A stretch of 64,000 nucleotides of DNA from Streptomyces spinosus. GTDB taxonomy: Bacteria > Actinomycetota > Actinomycetes > Streptomycetales > Streptomycetaceae. The notes under the pieces are model-generated. The model had not been told where the DNA came from, searched no databases, and saw only the letters and a program-made list of their open reading frames with translations. The translations under genes and the position numbers were made by a program. The stretch spans positions 1 to 64,000 of the forward strand of contig NZ_JAINRC010000022.1 of NCBI RefSeq assembly GCF_020400655.1, in the 5' to 3' direction. Every line of letters starts with the position of its first letter. The first letter of the stretch is position 1. Of this stretch, positions 8,324 to 17,287 are shown one piece after another.

Positions 8324-11071
8324 TCAGGCGGGGGTGTCCGCGAGGGCGGCGGCGAGCTGCGTCCGCCGGTTGATCTGCAGCTTCGCGTAGACCTTGTACA
8401 GGTGTGCCCCCACGGTGCGGTGGGAGAGGTACAGCTGGTCGGCGATCTGCCGGTTCGTGTACCCCTGGGCGGCCAGCCGGGCGACGTGCAGTTCCTGCGC
8501 GGTCAGCACGGCCTCGGCGTCGAAGGCCTGGCGCGGCTGCGCCGTCTGCACGGTGCTGCCGGCGGCGCCCAGCTCCCGTGCCGTTCGTTCCTCGAGCGGT
8601 GCCGCGTGGTGGGACCCGAAGACGGGCAGCGCCGCGGAGAGCTGGCTGCGCGCCTCCACGATGCGGCGTTCCCGGCGCAGCCACTCGCCGAAGAACAACC
8701 GGGTCTTGGCCAGGTCGAGGAACGCGGTGGTCCCCTCACCGTGTCGTATCGCCCGCTCGAAGTGGACGCGGGGATCGCCGCCCCGCGGCAGGAGCGCCCG
8801 CGACCGTTCGACGAGCATCGCGAGGTGGCCGCAGTCGCCGGACGCGAGGGCGGCCGTGGCCATGTCGAGCCAGCTCTCCACCACGTCCGGCCGGCCGGCA
8901 CGCAGGGCCGCGTCGGCGAGGTCGCCGCCCGCCCAGACGCCGATGGGCGGGTGCTCGAGGCTCGCCAGCAGGTGGACGACCGCCTCCTCGGCGCGGCCCT
9001 CGTTCGCCGCCACCTGGGCGGACGCCCAGGACGCCACGGCCGCCACCCTGGGGACCGGGGTGGGCCCGGACAGTTCGGTGCAGGTGCTCAGGGCGGCGGC
9101 CGCGAGCTCGTGTTCACCGCGCCACGCGCGTGCGCGTGCGATGTTCGCGGCGGACAGTGCCCCGACCACCGGCAGATCGAGGTCGTGGCTGAGGCGCAGC
9201 GCGAGTTCCGCGTCGGTCAGGCCGGCGGCGATCGCGTTGGCGGTCACGCGGACGGTGCCGCGTCCGGAGAGGGCCACCGCGACGTCACCGGCCCGCGCCG
9301 ACTGGTGGAACATGTCGATCCCCGCGCCCCAGACCCGGTCGGCGACGGCGAGGTCATGGGTGTCCTCGGCGGCGAACGCCAGGCAGTTCAGCAGTGTCGC
9401 GTAGCCCTCGCGGGCCTCCCGCTGCATGAACGACAGTGCCTTCTCCACGGAGCCGATCCGGTCCGCCGGGCTGATCAGGGCCAAGCCGATGTCCCGGAGC
9501 ACCTGCTGAGGCTCGGTGGCGGCGTCGGCCCGGCGCAGTTCGTCCGCGACGGCTGCCGCGAGGTCGGCGGAGGTGTCCTGGCGCAGGTAGCCGCGCACCG
9601 CGGCCCAGGTGAGGACCTCGATCCGGTCGGCGGGATCGCCGAGTCTCCGCGACAGCGCGACGAGTTCGTCGCCGCCGCGGCCGAGGAGTGCGGAGCTGCT
9701 GCCGGCGAGCATCCATTCGGTACGGGCCAACTGCACCGTCGACGCCTCGTCGGCGACGATCGGCCGTGCCTCGGTGAGCAGGGCCACGGCGTCGGCCGTC
9801 GCGCCTGCCTGCCGTGCCGTTTCCGCGGCCATCACCGTGCGCCGCGCCCGGTCGGCCGCGACCGGGGTGAGCGCTGCCGCGCGCCGCCAGGCCGTGGCGG
9901 CCTCGGTCCGCGCACCTCGTCGGGCGGCCGTCACGGCGAGTGCCTCGAGTTCGGCGGCGACGTCCTCGTCCCAGCCGGCGACGGCCGCGGCCCGGTGCTG
10001 GACGGCCCGTGCGGGCTCGACGACGACCGCCGCGAGTTCGGTGTGCACGCGCGACCGCGCGCCGAAGTCGGCGTTGTCGTACACGGCCGAACCCACCAAC
10101 GGGTGACGGAACTTGTACGTGCCGGCGGTGAGCGTGATCAGCCCGAACCTCTCGGCCGGCGCGAAGTCGCCTTGGTCCAGGCCCAGGTTGCGGGCCGCCG
10201 CGAGCACTTCGTAGCTGCTCGAGTCCTCCGCCGCGGCGGCGACGAGAAGGGCGTGCCGCGTCGCCGGCGGCAACAGGGCGACCTCGGCCAGGAAGGAGTC
10301 CTCCAGACGCCTGCCCATCGGTACACGGCCCCCCTCGGCGGAAGGCGGCCCTTCGGCCCAGGAGGGGTTGGCCGACCATTCGGTCAGGGCGAGCGGGTTG
10401 CCCAGGGCGCGCTCGACCAGACGGCGCCGTTGCGGCAGCGTCAGTTCCGGCGCGTGCAGGGCGACCAGCTCCAGCGCGTCCTCCTGCCCGAGCGGCGCCA
10501 GCGGCACGTGATGCCTGAAGTGCGACTTGCGGTCGGGGTAGACGCGATCGGTCCGGCTCGTGGCCAGGAGCAGCGCCGGCATGACGCTCATGCGGGCCGC
10601 GAGGAAGGTGACGATGTCGGCCGTCGACCGGTCGAGCCAGTGCAGGTCCTCGACCAGCACCACGAGGGGACCCCGGGCCGCGGCCTCCTCCAGCAGTCCG
10701 AAGGCGGCGAGCCCGGTGATGAAACGGTCGGCCGGCTCCCCCTCGGCGCCGAACGCGACCTTGAGGGCCGTGTTCTGGCGCGGCGGGAGGGCGTCGATGC
10801 GGTCGAGCAGGGGCAGCAGCAGTTCGTGCAGGCCCTCGAACCCGGCCGCGCCGGCGCCACGGATGCCGTGGCAGGAGAGAACCGTGAAGCCCGACGAGGC
10901 CGCGGCTTCGACGACCGCGGACGCGAATCTGCTCTTGCCGATCCCCGCTTCCCCGTGCACGAGGACCGAGGCCCCGTCGCCCTGGCGAGCCGCCTCGACC
11001 AGGGCGGTCAGCTGTCCGAACTCCGGTTCTCGCCCTATCACACAGCCACCCGTACCGATGTGTCGCGACAT
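8324..11071 (-). CDS. LAL-type LuxR family regulator
   Basis: This 915-aa large ATP-binding regulator has an N-terminal AAA/STAND module with Walker A GEAGIGKS at 40-47 and Walker B VVLVEDLHWLD near 118-128. A long helical TPR-like middle follows. The C-terminal LuxR helix-turn-helix (LTAQELHVARLAAQGYTNRQ to the end) is complete. The family usually activates degradation or biosynthetic operons on ligand and ATP binding. It is divergent from an aldehyde dehydrogenase, its likeliest target. TATAGT near 11098 may be its -10 element. Confidence 0.95.
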   Translation of the reverse strand: MSRHIGTGGCVIGREPEFGQLTALVEAARQGDGASVLVHGEAGIGKSRFASAVVEAAASSGFTVLSCHGIRGAGAAGFEGLHELLLPLLDRIDALPPRQNTALKVAFGAEGEPADRFITGLAAFGLLEEAAARGPLVVLVEDLHWLDRSTADIVTFLAARMSVMPALLLATSRTDRVYPDRKSHFRHHVPLAPLGQEDALELVALHAPELTLPQRRRLVERALGNPLALTEWSANPSWAEGPPSAEGGRVPMGRRLEDSFLAEVALLPPATRHALLVAAAAEDSSSYEVLAAARNLGLDQGDFAPAERFGLITLTAGTYKFRHPLVGSAVYDNADFGARSRVHTELAAVVVEPARAVQHRAAAVAGWDEDVAAELEALAVTAARRGARTEAATAWRRAAALTPVAADRARRTVMAAETARQAGATADAVALLTEARPIVADEASTVQLARTEWMLAGSSSALLGRGGDELVALSRRLGDPADRIEVLTWAAVRGYLRQDTSADLAAAVADELRRADAATEPQQVLRDIGLALISPADRIGSVEKALSFMQREAREGYATLLNCLAFAAEDTHDLAVADRVWGAGIDMFHQSARAGDVAVALSGRGTVRVTANAIAAGLTDAELALRLSHDLDLPVVGALSAANIARARAWRGEHELAAAALSTCTELSGPTPVPRVAAVASWASAQVAANEGRAEEAVVHLLASLEHPPIGVWAGGDLADAALRAGRPDVVESWLDMATAALASGDCGHLAMLVERSRALLPRGGDPRVHFERAIRHGEGTTAFLDLAKTRLFFGEWLRRERRIVEARSQLSAALPVFGSHHAAPLEERTARELGAAGSTVQTAQPRQAFDAEAVLTAQELHVARLAAQGYTNRQIADQLYLSHRTVGAHLYKVYAKLQINRRTQLAAALADTPA

Positions 11072-11181
11072 GCGCTACTGCAAGTCGATCAACCGTACTA
11101 TACGGCTTTTTTCGGCCATGGCGACATGTACACGCTCGGATAAGGCCGATCAACCGCGGGAATCAAAGTTAACAAAACACT

Positions 11182-11216
11182 GTTCTCTTGACTAGGAGAA
11201 CGGCGTTCTTTTAACG
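11182..11216 (+). promoter_or_regulatory. Aldehyde dehydrogenase promoter with overlapping palindromes
   Basis: A -35-like TTGACT (11188-11193) is followed after 17 bp by TTAACG (11211-11216). Two dyads overlap it: GTTCTC-N8-GAGAAC (11182-11201) flanks the -35, and AGAAC-GGC-GTTCT (11197-11209) fills the spacer. Occupancy would block polymerase, so this looks like a repressor site 50-80 bp before the GTG start. Confidence 0.6.
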
Positions 11217-11265
11217 TGGCGGCCTCTCCCGCCTCCCGGCGCCACCCCCGCGACAAGGAATCGCA

Positions 11266-12705
11266 GTGATCACTTACGACAGGCTGTACATCGGCGGACG
11301 CTGGACCGAGCCCGCCAAGAAGGACCTTCTGGAGGTCCGTTCCCCGCACGACCGGTCCCTGGTCGGGCTGGCCGCCGAGGCCACCGAGCCCGATGTGGAC
11401 CTCGCCGTCGACGCCGCCCGCAAGGCCTTCGACGAAGGTCCCTGGCCACGCCTGACCCCGGCCGAACGCCAGGACGTCATCGCCCGCTTCAACGACCTCT
11501 ACGCCAAGCGCACCGAGGAGATCGCGGACCTCACCACCGCGGAGAACGGCAGCGCGCGCTGGTTCACCGGCTGGACCGCCGCCGCGCTGTCCCAGCAGAC
11601 CGGCGCCTTCCTGCGCGCCGCCGCTGCCCTGCCGTGGGAGGAGGACCTGCCCCGGACCGACGGCACGACGGGCCGCGTCCTGGTGCGCCGCGAACCGGTC
11701 GGTGTCGTCGCGGCCGTCATCCCCTGGAACGCCCCGCACCAGTCCGCGCTCGTCAAGATCGTCCCCGCGCTCCTGGCGGGCTGCACCGTCGTGCTCAAGG
11801 CATCACCCGAGAACGCCCTCGTCACCCTGCTGCTGGGGGAGATCCTCACCGAGGCCGGTGTGCCGGAGGGCGTGGTCAGCATCCTGCCGGCCGACCGCGC
11901 CACCAGCGAGTACCTCATCTCCCACCCCGGCATCGACAAGATCGCGTTCACCGGTTCCACGGGCGCCGGACGTGCCATCGCCGCCATCGCCGGGCGGCAG
12001 CTGAAGCGGGTGAGCCTGGAGCTCGGCGGCAAGTCCGCCGCCATCGTGCTGGAGGACGCCGACCTCGACGCCATGACGGAGGGCCTGAAGTTCCTCTCCT
12101 TCGCCAACAACGCCGAAGCCTGCGTCGCGCACACGCGGATCCTGGTGCACCGCAGCCGCTACGACGAGGCCGTGGCCAAGCTGAAGGACCTCGTCGAGTC
12201 GCTGACCGTCGGCGACCCCTCCGACCCCGCCACCTTCATCGGACCGATGGTCAGGGCGGACCAGCAGGAGCGCGTGCGCGCGTACATCGAGACGGGCATC
12301 CGCGAGGGCGCCCGGCTCGTCACCGGCGGCCCGCAGGTCCCGGCCGGCCTGGAGGACGGTTACTACGTCACCCCGACCCTCTTCGCCGACGTCGACAACT
12401 CCATGCGCATCGCACAGGAGGAGATCTTCGGCCCGGTGCTCGTGGTCATCCCGTTCGACGACGACGACCACGCGGTCCGCGTCGCCAACGACTCCCCCTA
12501 CGGCCTCGGCGGCGGCGTGTGGACGGCCGACGAGGACCGGGCCCTGTCGATCGCCCGGCGCGTCCGCACCGGCACCTTCGCCGTCAACGGCGCCCCGTTC
12601 TCCTTCGACGCCCCCTTCGGAGGGTTCAAGAGCAGCGGCATCGGCAGGGAGTTCGGCACGGTCGGCCTGACCCAGTACGTCGAGTACAAGACGATCGCGG
12701 TCTGA
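11266..12705 (+). CDS. NAD(P)-dependent aldehyde dehydrogenase
   Basis: This 479-aa aldehyde dehydrogenase oxidises aldehydes to acids in the cytoplasm. It carries the oxyanion-hole Asn155 (PWNAP), the FTGSTGAG cofactor loop at 228-235, the general base Glu252 in LELGGKS and the nucleophile Cys286 in NNAEACVAHTR. The start is GTG with AAGGA upstream. All catalytic residues are present and the length is typical. The divergent LAL regulator and operator-like palindromes suggest substrate induction. Whether its substrate is aromatic or aliphatic cannot be told. Confidence 0.95.
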   Translation: MITYDRLYIGGRWTEPAKKDLLEVRSPHDRSLVGLAAEATEPDVDLAVDAARKAFDEGPWPRLTPAERQDVIARFNDLYAKRTEEIADLTTAENGSARWFTGWTAAALSQQTGAFLRAAAALPWEEDLPRTDGTTGRVLVRREPVGVVAAVIPWNAPHQSALVKIVPALLAGCTVVLKASPENALVTLLLGEILTEAGVPEGVVSILPADRATSEYLISHPGIDKIAFTGSTGAGRAIAAIAGRQLKRVSLELGGKSAAIVLEDADLDAMTEGLKFLSFANNAEACVAHTRILVHRSRYDEAVAKLKDLVESLTVGDPSDPATFIGPMVRADQQERVRAYIETGIREGARLVTGGPQVPAGLEDGYYVTPTLFADVDNSMRIAQEEIFGPVLVVIPFDDDDHAVRVANDSPYGLGGGVWTADEDRALSIARRVRTGTFAVNGAPFSFDAPFGGFKSSGIGREFGTVGLTQYVEYKTIAV

Positions 12706-12827
12706 TCCCCGCTCCACCGCGACCACCCCCTCCTCCGCGCGAACACCCGCGAAGGGCACACCCGTCACCAATCCGTCCGTGTCAGTCAATCGACGGATTA
12801 CCGCTGCCGGTCCGCTCACGACGATGT

Positions 12828-12854
12828 ACGTGATCGCGGCAACCGCGATCACGT
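12828..12854. promoter_or_regulatory. 12-bp perfect inverted repeat
   Basis: ACGTGATCGCGG and CCGCGATCACGT form perfect 12-bp arms around CAA. The repeat lies 122 bp after the aldehyde dehydrogenase stop and 98 bp before the YbhB start. It could be a terminator for the first gene or an operator or leader hairpin for the second. No T-run follows. Confidence 0.65.
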
Positions 12855-12952
12855 GTCCGACGACAGTCGGCCGGGCCGGAGCGTGTGCCACCGAGGCACG
12901 CGGCGGCACACGCCCACACCGCGGGACACCGCGCACACCGAGAGGGATTCCC

Positions 12953-13480
12953 ATGTCCACTCCCTACGACCTCATCGCGAAGGTTCCTTCCTTCACGCTC
13001 ACCAGTACCGACTTCACCGACGGCGGGGTGCTCGCGCTGCCACAGGCGAGCGGTGTCTTCGGGGCCGGCGGCACCGACACCTCGCCCCAGCTGAGCTGGT
13101 CGGGTTTCCCGGAGGACACCAGGAGTTTCGCCGTCACCGTCTACGACCCCACCGCCCCGACCGGCAGTGGTTTCTGGCACTGGGCCGTCGCCGACATCCC
13201 GGCCACGGTCGGCGAGCTGCCCGCCGGAGCCGGTGACGAGTCGGGCGCCGGGCTGCCGGAGAAGGCCTGGCAGCTCGCCAACGACGCCGGCCTGAGGCGG
13301 TACGTGGGGGCCGCCCCGCCCGCCGGCAGCGGTGAACACACCTACTACATCGCGGTGCACGCCGTGGACGTGGAGACCCTGGGTCTCGACCACGGCGCTC
13401 CGCCGGCGTTCCTCGGCTTCAACCTCTCGGGCCACACGCTGGCCCGGGCGGTCGTCACCGCCCGCTTCTCCGTCGACTGA
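12953..13480 (+). CDS. YbhB/YbcL family Raf-kinase-inhibitor-like protein
   Basis: This 175-aa PEBP-fold protein contains the family signatures DTSPQLSWSGFP and YDPTAPTGSGFWHWAVADIP, with the HTYYIAVHAVD segment. Bacterial members are small-molecule-binding proteins of unclear role. I chose the ATG with GAGAGGG upstream. There is no signal peptide, so it acts in the cytoplasm. It is separated from the aldehyde dehydrogenase by a hairpin and is probably its own unit. Confidence 0.92.
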   Translation: MSTPYDLIAKVPSFTLTSTDFTDGGVLALPQASGVFGAGGTDTSPQLSWSGFPEDTRSFAVTVYDPTAPTGSGFWHWAVADIPATVGELPAGAGDESGAGLPEKAWQLANDAGLRRYVGAAPPAGSGEHTYYIAVHAVDVETLGLDHGAPPAFLGFNLSGHTLARAVVTARFSVD

Positions 13481-13624
13481 GGTCCCGTCTCAGGAGGCTG
13501 ACAGCCCCGTCACCTCACCGGCCGCGACGCTGCCCGCCGCGGCCGGTGGGGCGTTTGGCGTGTGCCGGCCCGCCTGGTCCGTCCCTCGACCGCGAGGGTC
13601 GTCGTCGGCGGCCCGGAACGCGGT

Positions 13625-13656
13625 CGGCCCCGGCCCCGGGGAGGGGGCCGGGGCCG
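13625..13656. terminator. Bidirectional GC-rich terminator
   Basis: CGGCCCCGGCCCC and GGGGCCGGGGCCG form perfect 13-bp arms around a 6-nt loop, between the convergent YbhB and MFS genes. Confidence 0.8.
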
Positions 13657-13723
13657 GGGAGGGAGCGGGGCACTTCGGTACGTCCCCGCCCGCACGCGGT
13701 TCCGCGTACGCGCCCGCCGTCCT

Positions 13724-14995
13724 TCAGACCTGCTGGGCGGGCCGCGCGCGGTCCTCGCGGCGCGAGCGCAGGGCCAGCGAGAGGGCCGCGCTCGCGGCGA
13801 GAAGGGCCACCACCAGGCCGTAGACGGCGACGGTCGCGGTCAGCGGGACGAAGTCGCTGGCGATGCCCGCGACGAGGACCGGCGCCCCGTACGCCGTGTA
13901 GGCGACGAGGTAGACCGCCGCGAAGAGGCCGCCCCGGCTCGCGTTGTCCGCGAGCGGGCCCAGTATGCGCAGGGAGGAGCCGAAGGCCGCGCCCTGCCCG
14001 GTGCCGCCCAGCAGTGCGCCGGCGACGACGAGCGGCAGCGTCGCCGTGACGACGCCGACGACCGTGAGGACGGCGCCGGTGAACAGCAGCAGCGCGCCGA
14101 CGCGGGTCGCCCGCCCGGCGGACAGCCGGCCGAAGGCGATGCCGGCCAGCGCCGCCGCCATCGGCTGGACGGCGACGACCGCGCCGTTCAGCGCCGCGTT
14201 GTGGATGCCGAACACCGTGGCGTCGAAGGACGGGGCCAGCCCCAGGAAGAGGCCGGAGAACATCCAGCCCGCGGCGACCAGGGGGGCCAGGGACCAGAAC
14301 CACCCGCGGGCCGGGCGGACGACGCTCAGCCTCGGGCGCAGCGAGGCCAGCATCCCGGGATGCCGGTCCGCGGTCTCGGGCGCGGCCAGCACCGAGGCGA
14401 TGCCGTAGACGAGGACCACCGTCAGGCCGAGGAACACGATCGCCGTCGGATGGCCGCTGTACTGGACGGCCAGGCCGGCGAAGAGGGCGCCGAGGGCCAG
14501 CCCGCCCACCGGGGCGGCGCTGGTCAGCACCGTCATGACCGGCCGGTGCCGCGCGGCGGCGAGCTCGATGATCGCCGCGGTGAACGTACTGGTGGCCGCT
14601 CCCGTGGCCATGCCCTGCACGGCCCGCGCGGCGATGATCCAGCCGATGCCGTCGGCGGCCAGGAACAGCGCGCTGGTGACCAGCAACAGGAGCATGGCGC
14701 CGACCAGCACCGGCCGGCGGCCGATGTGGTCCGACACGGAACCCGCCACGAGCAGGGTGGCCAGCAGCGTCACCGCGTACACGGTGAACGCCGTGGTGAG
14801 CTGCCAGGCGGGAAAGCCCCACTCGCGCTGGTAGAGCACGAAGAGCGGGCTGCCGGCGCCGGCTCCGAAGGCGACGGCGATCGAGGCGATCACCACGCCG
14901 GCGGTGGCCAGCGGCCGGCCACGCCCGGAGGGCGGAGCCGGGTCCGGGGAGGACGCCGGGGGCTGATGTGAGGAAGGGACTGCAGACAGCTTCAC
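13724..14995 (-). CDS. MFS transporter
   Basis: This 423-aa major facilitator protein has about 12 hydrophobic segments and the loop 2-3 motif SDHIGRRPVLVGA. A Pro/Ser-rich cytoplasmic N-terminus precedes the first helix. It is probably a proton-driven drug or metabolite exporter. The start is GTG with GAGGAG seven bases upstream. It shares strand with, and lies 67 bp after, the WrbA-like flavoprotein gene, so it may help expel a toxic quinone or drug, but the substrate is inferred only from context. Confidence 0.92.
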   Translation of the reverse strand: MKLSAVPSSHQPPASSPDPAPPSGRGRPLATAGVVIASIAVAFGAGAGSPLFVLYQREWGFPAWQLTTAFTVYAVTLLATLLVAGSVSDHIGRRPVLVGAMLLLLVTSALFLAADGIGWIIAARAVQGMATGAATSTFTAAIIELAAARHRPVMTVLTSAAPVGGLALGALFAGLAVQYSGHPTAIVFLGLTVVLVYGIASVLAAPETADRHPGMLASLRPRLSVVRPARGWFWSLAPLVAAGWMFSGLFLGLAPSFDATVFGIHNAALNGAVVAVQPMAAALAGIAFGRLSAGRATRVGALLLFTGAVLTVVGVVTATLPLVVAGALLGGTGQGAAFGSSLRILGPLADNASRGGLFAAVYLVAYTAYGAPVLVAGIASDFVPLTATVAVYGLVVALLAASAALSLALRSRREDRARPAQQV

Positions 14996-15062
14996 GGCGT
15001 CTCCTCGGGCCGCTTGTCCAAAAGGGTCGGACGGGGGCCGACCCGCGAGGTCACTCCGGTGC

Positions 15063-15674
15063 TCAGACCGCGGCGGCGAGGGCCCGGCGTCCGGCGCTGA
15101 CGAGGGCCGCCTGCCGGGCCACGCGCCCGCCCAGGTGCTCGGCCGTGGCGATGTCCGCGCCGTGGACGGTGTCCGTCCCGCCGTCCATCGGCGTCTGCGC
15201 GCCGGCTCCGCCCCAGTAGCCGAGGCGGTTCAGGTCGTGCTCGGAGGCGCTGGCGGAGTTCCAGCCCGGAGCCAGTCCCAGGCTGACCCAGAGCATCCGG
15301 TGCTGGGCGGCGAAGGCGGCGAAGAACGCGAGGGTGTTGTTCTTGTCGCCGCTCTTGGAGGCCGAGTTGGTGAAGCCCGCCGCCAGCTTGTCCGCCCACC
15401 GCCCCTCGGCCCAGCGCCCGCTGGTCGCTTCGGCGAAGGCGTGGAAGCCGGCCGAGGCGCCGCCCATGTAGGTGGGCGATCCGAAGACGATCGCGTCGGC
15501 GTGGTCCAGCCCCTGCCACTGTTCGTCGGTCACGGCGGTGACGTCCACGAAGGTCACGTCGGCGCCGGCCTGCTCGGCTCCGCGGCGGACCGCCTCGGCG
15601 AGGACGGCCGTGTGTCCGTAGCCGGAGTGGTAGGCGACGGCGACGGCAGGGCGGACGGGGGACGGTGCGGACAT
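15063..15674 (-). CDS. Flavodoxin-fold NAD(P)H:quinone oxidoreductase (WrbA-like)
   Basis: This 203-aa flavodoxin-like protein has the FMN phosphate loop in AYHSGYGHTAVLAEAV near residues 14-29, with GSPTYMGGASAG later. The family performs two-electron quinone reduction, avoiding semiquinones. The ATG is preceded by GGAG. The neighbouring aldo/keto reductase and MFS exporter on the same strand suggest a detoxification set. The 190-bp gap to the aldo/keto reductase stop may carry its own promoter. Confidence 0.9.
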   Translation of the reverse strand: MSAPSPVRPAVAVAYHSGYGHTAVLAEAVRRGAEQAGADVTFVDVTAVTDEQWQGLDHADAIVFGSPTYMGGASAGFHAFAEATSGRWAEGRWADKLAAGFTNSASKSGDKNNTLAFFAAFAAQHRMLWVSLGLAPGWNSASASEHDLNRLGYWGGAGAQTPMDGGTDTVHGADIATAEHLGGRVARQAALVSAGRRALAAAV

Positions 15675-15864
15675 GGGAACTCCTGTGAGCGTGGGTGTTC
15701 GGCGTTCGGTGTTCGGGGGAGGGCGTCAGCAGGACGTCTGCCTCCTGAGCCCTGCGAGGGGGCGTCGCGGTCGTGCGACGGCGGCGCAGGCCGGGGGACG
15801 CGCCGGTCGGCCGGTCCTCGGGGCGAAGCCGCGCGGGGTCCGGCGTGCTTCGGGGGCCGCGTTC

Positions 15865-16734
15865 TCAGCCCCGGGAGAACGGGTCGCCCAGGGCCTCGTA
15901 GTCGGCCTGCGTCAGCTTCAGTGAGGCGGCCGCCACGTTCTCCTCCAGGTGCTCGACCGACGACGTGCCGGGGATCGGCAGGACGACGGGCGAGCGGTGC
16001 AGCAGCCAGGCCAGCGCCACCTGGGAGGGCGAGGCGGCCAGGCGGGCCGCGACGCGGGCGAGCGGGCCGCCCGGCCGGGCCAGCTGACCGGTGGCCAGCG
16101 GGAACCACGGCAGGAACGCGATGTCGTTCGCCTCCGCGTACCGCAGGACGTCCTCGGAGTCGCGCTGGGCGATGTTGTACAGGTTCTGCACGGAGGCGAC
16201 GGGCACGATGCCGCGGGCCCGCTCCAGCTCCTCGACGCCGACCTCGGAGAGCCCGACGTGCGCGACCTTGCCCTCGTCGCGCAGCTCCTTCAGGACACCG
16301 ATCTGCTCCTCGAAGGGCACCGAGGGGTCGACGCGGTGCAACTGGAAGAGCGGAATGCGCTCCAGGCCCAGTCGGCGCAGGCTGGACTCCGCCTGCCGGC
16401 GCAGGTACTCGGGCCGGCCGTCGGGCCGCCACTGCCCGGGGCCGGGACGGGTCAGTCCGGCCTTGGTGGCGATGACCAGGTTCTCCGGGTACGGGTGCAG
16501 GGCCTCGCGCAGCAGCTCCTCGGCCGTCTCGGGGCCGTAGGAGTCGGCGGTGTCGAACAGGGTCACGCCCAGTTCCACGGCGCGGCGCAGGACCCGCACG
16601 CCCCGGTCCCGGTCGGGGAAGGGACCCCACACCCCGGGACCCGTCAACTGCATGGTGCCGTAGGCGAGTCGGTTGACCACGAACTCTCCGCCGAGGGTGA
16701 AGGACCCTGATGACTCCGCTGAGATGGTGCTCAT
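15865..16734 (-). CDS. Aldo/keto reductase
   Basis: This 289-aa TIM-barrel NADPH-dependent carbonyl reductase shows the tetrad region FDTADSYG (Asp and Tyr), the TKAG lysine and FQLHRVD histidine. PIPGTSSVEHLEENV near the C-terminus is the NADP phosphate-binding segment. All catalytic residues are visible. The substrate is unknown, and members reduce aldehydes, ketones or quinones. The ATG is preceded by GAAAGGCAG. Confidence 0.93.
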   Translation of the reverse strand: MSTISAESSGSFTLGGEFVVNRLAYGTMQLTGPGVWGPFPDRDRGVRVLRRAVELGVTLFDTADSYGPETAEELLREALHPYPENLVIATKAGLTRPGPGQWRPDGRPEYLRRQAESSLRRLGLERIPLFQLHRVDPSVPFEEQIGVLKELRDEGKVAHVGLSEVGVEELERARGIVPVASVQNLYNIAQRDSEDVLRYAEANDIAFLPWFPLATGQLARPGGPLARVAARLAASPSQVALAWLLHRSPVVLPIPGTSSVEHLEENVAAASLKLTQADYEALGDPFSRG

Positions 16735-17287
16735 GTCTCGCTGCCTTTCTCGTCCTGGCCGCCCGCGCGTGGTGCGGCCCCGGCACCGGGGAGGTGCCGT
16801 GTCGTCTGTGCGTGTGCCGTCACCGCGCCGGCGGTGCGATCCGCGGGGGCGGGGCCTCCCGCCGGCGGTGCGATCGGCGGGGGCCCGTGCACGGCCGGCG
16901 TCGCACCGGCGACCGCGACGTCGTGGTCACGCGGGGGCCGCGGCCCGGAGCCGTCCACGCGCGGCGTCCGCTCGACGCCGGGGGGTGGTGACGCCGCCGG
17001 GGACACGCCGGCCCCCCGGTGCAGCCCGTCGCCGTCCCGCGCCCCCGTCCCCCTCCGGTGCGTCACTGGGGCCATCACCTCTCCTCGGCGAACCGTGACG
17101 GGGGAAGGGGACCAGGGGGCGCAGACGGGGTCACGGGTTCGTCCGAGGCGGTCCGCCGGTCGCGTGGCCGACCCGGTCCTCGGGCCTCTCGCTGCCGGCC
17201 CGACCAGCATGTCCGCCGTTTGTGGAACCTTTGTGGGGTCCGCTCCGGAGCACGCCCGGCCGGGCGTGCCCGCCGTGCGGGACCTGC
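16735..17287. other. 553-bp gap with a 24-bp direct repeat
   Basis: I see no convincing gene here. A 24-bp sequence beginning GCCGGCGGTGCGATC occurs at 16827-16850 and again at 16861-16884 (23 of 24 identical, 34-bp period). The start-proximal part must hold the aldo/keto reductase promoter. The rest is GC-rich sequence without recognisable signals. Confidence 0.7.

Noticed and set aside
8123..11143. A 1006-codon open frame on the plus strand
   Set aside because: It lies opposite the LAL regulator, whose ATPase and LuxR domains are complete. The plus-strand product is low-complexity Gly/Arg/Val sequence typical of high-GC antisense frames.
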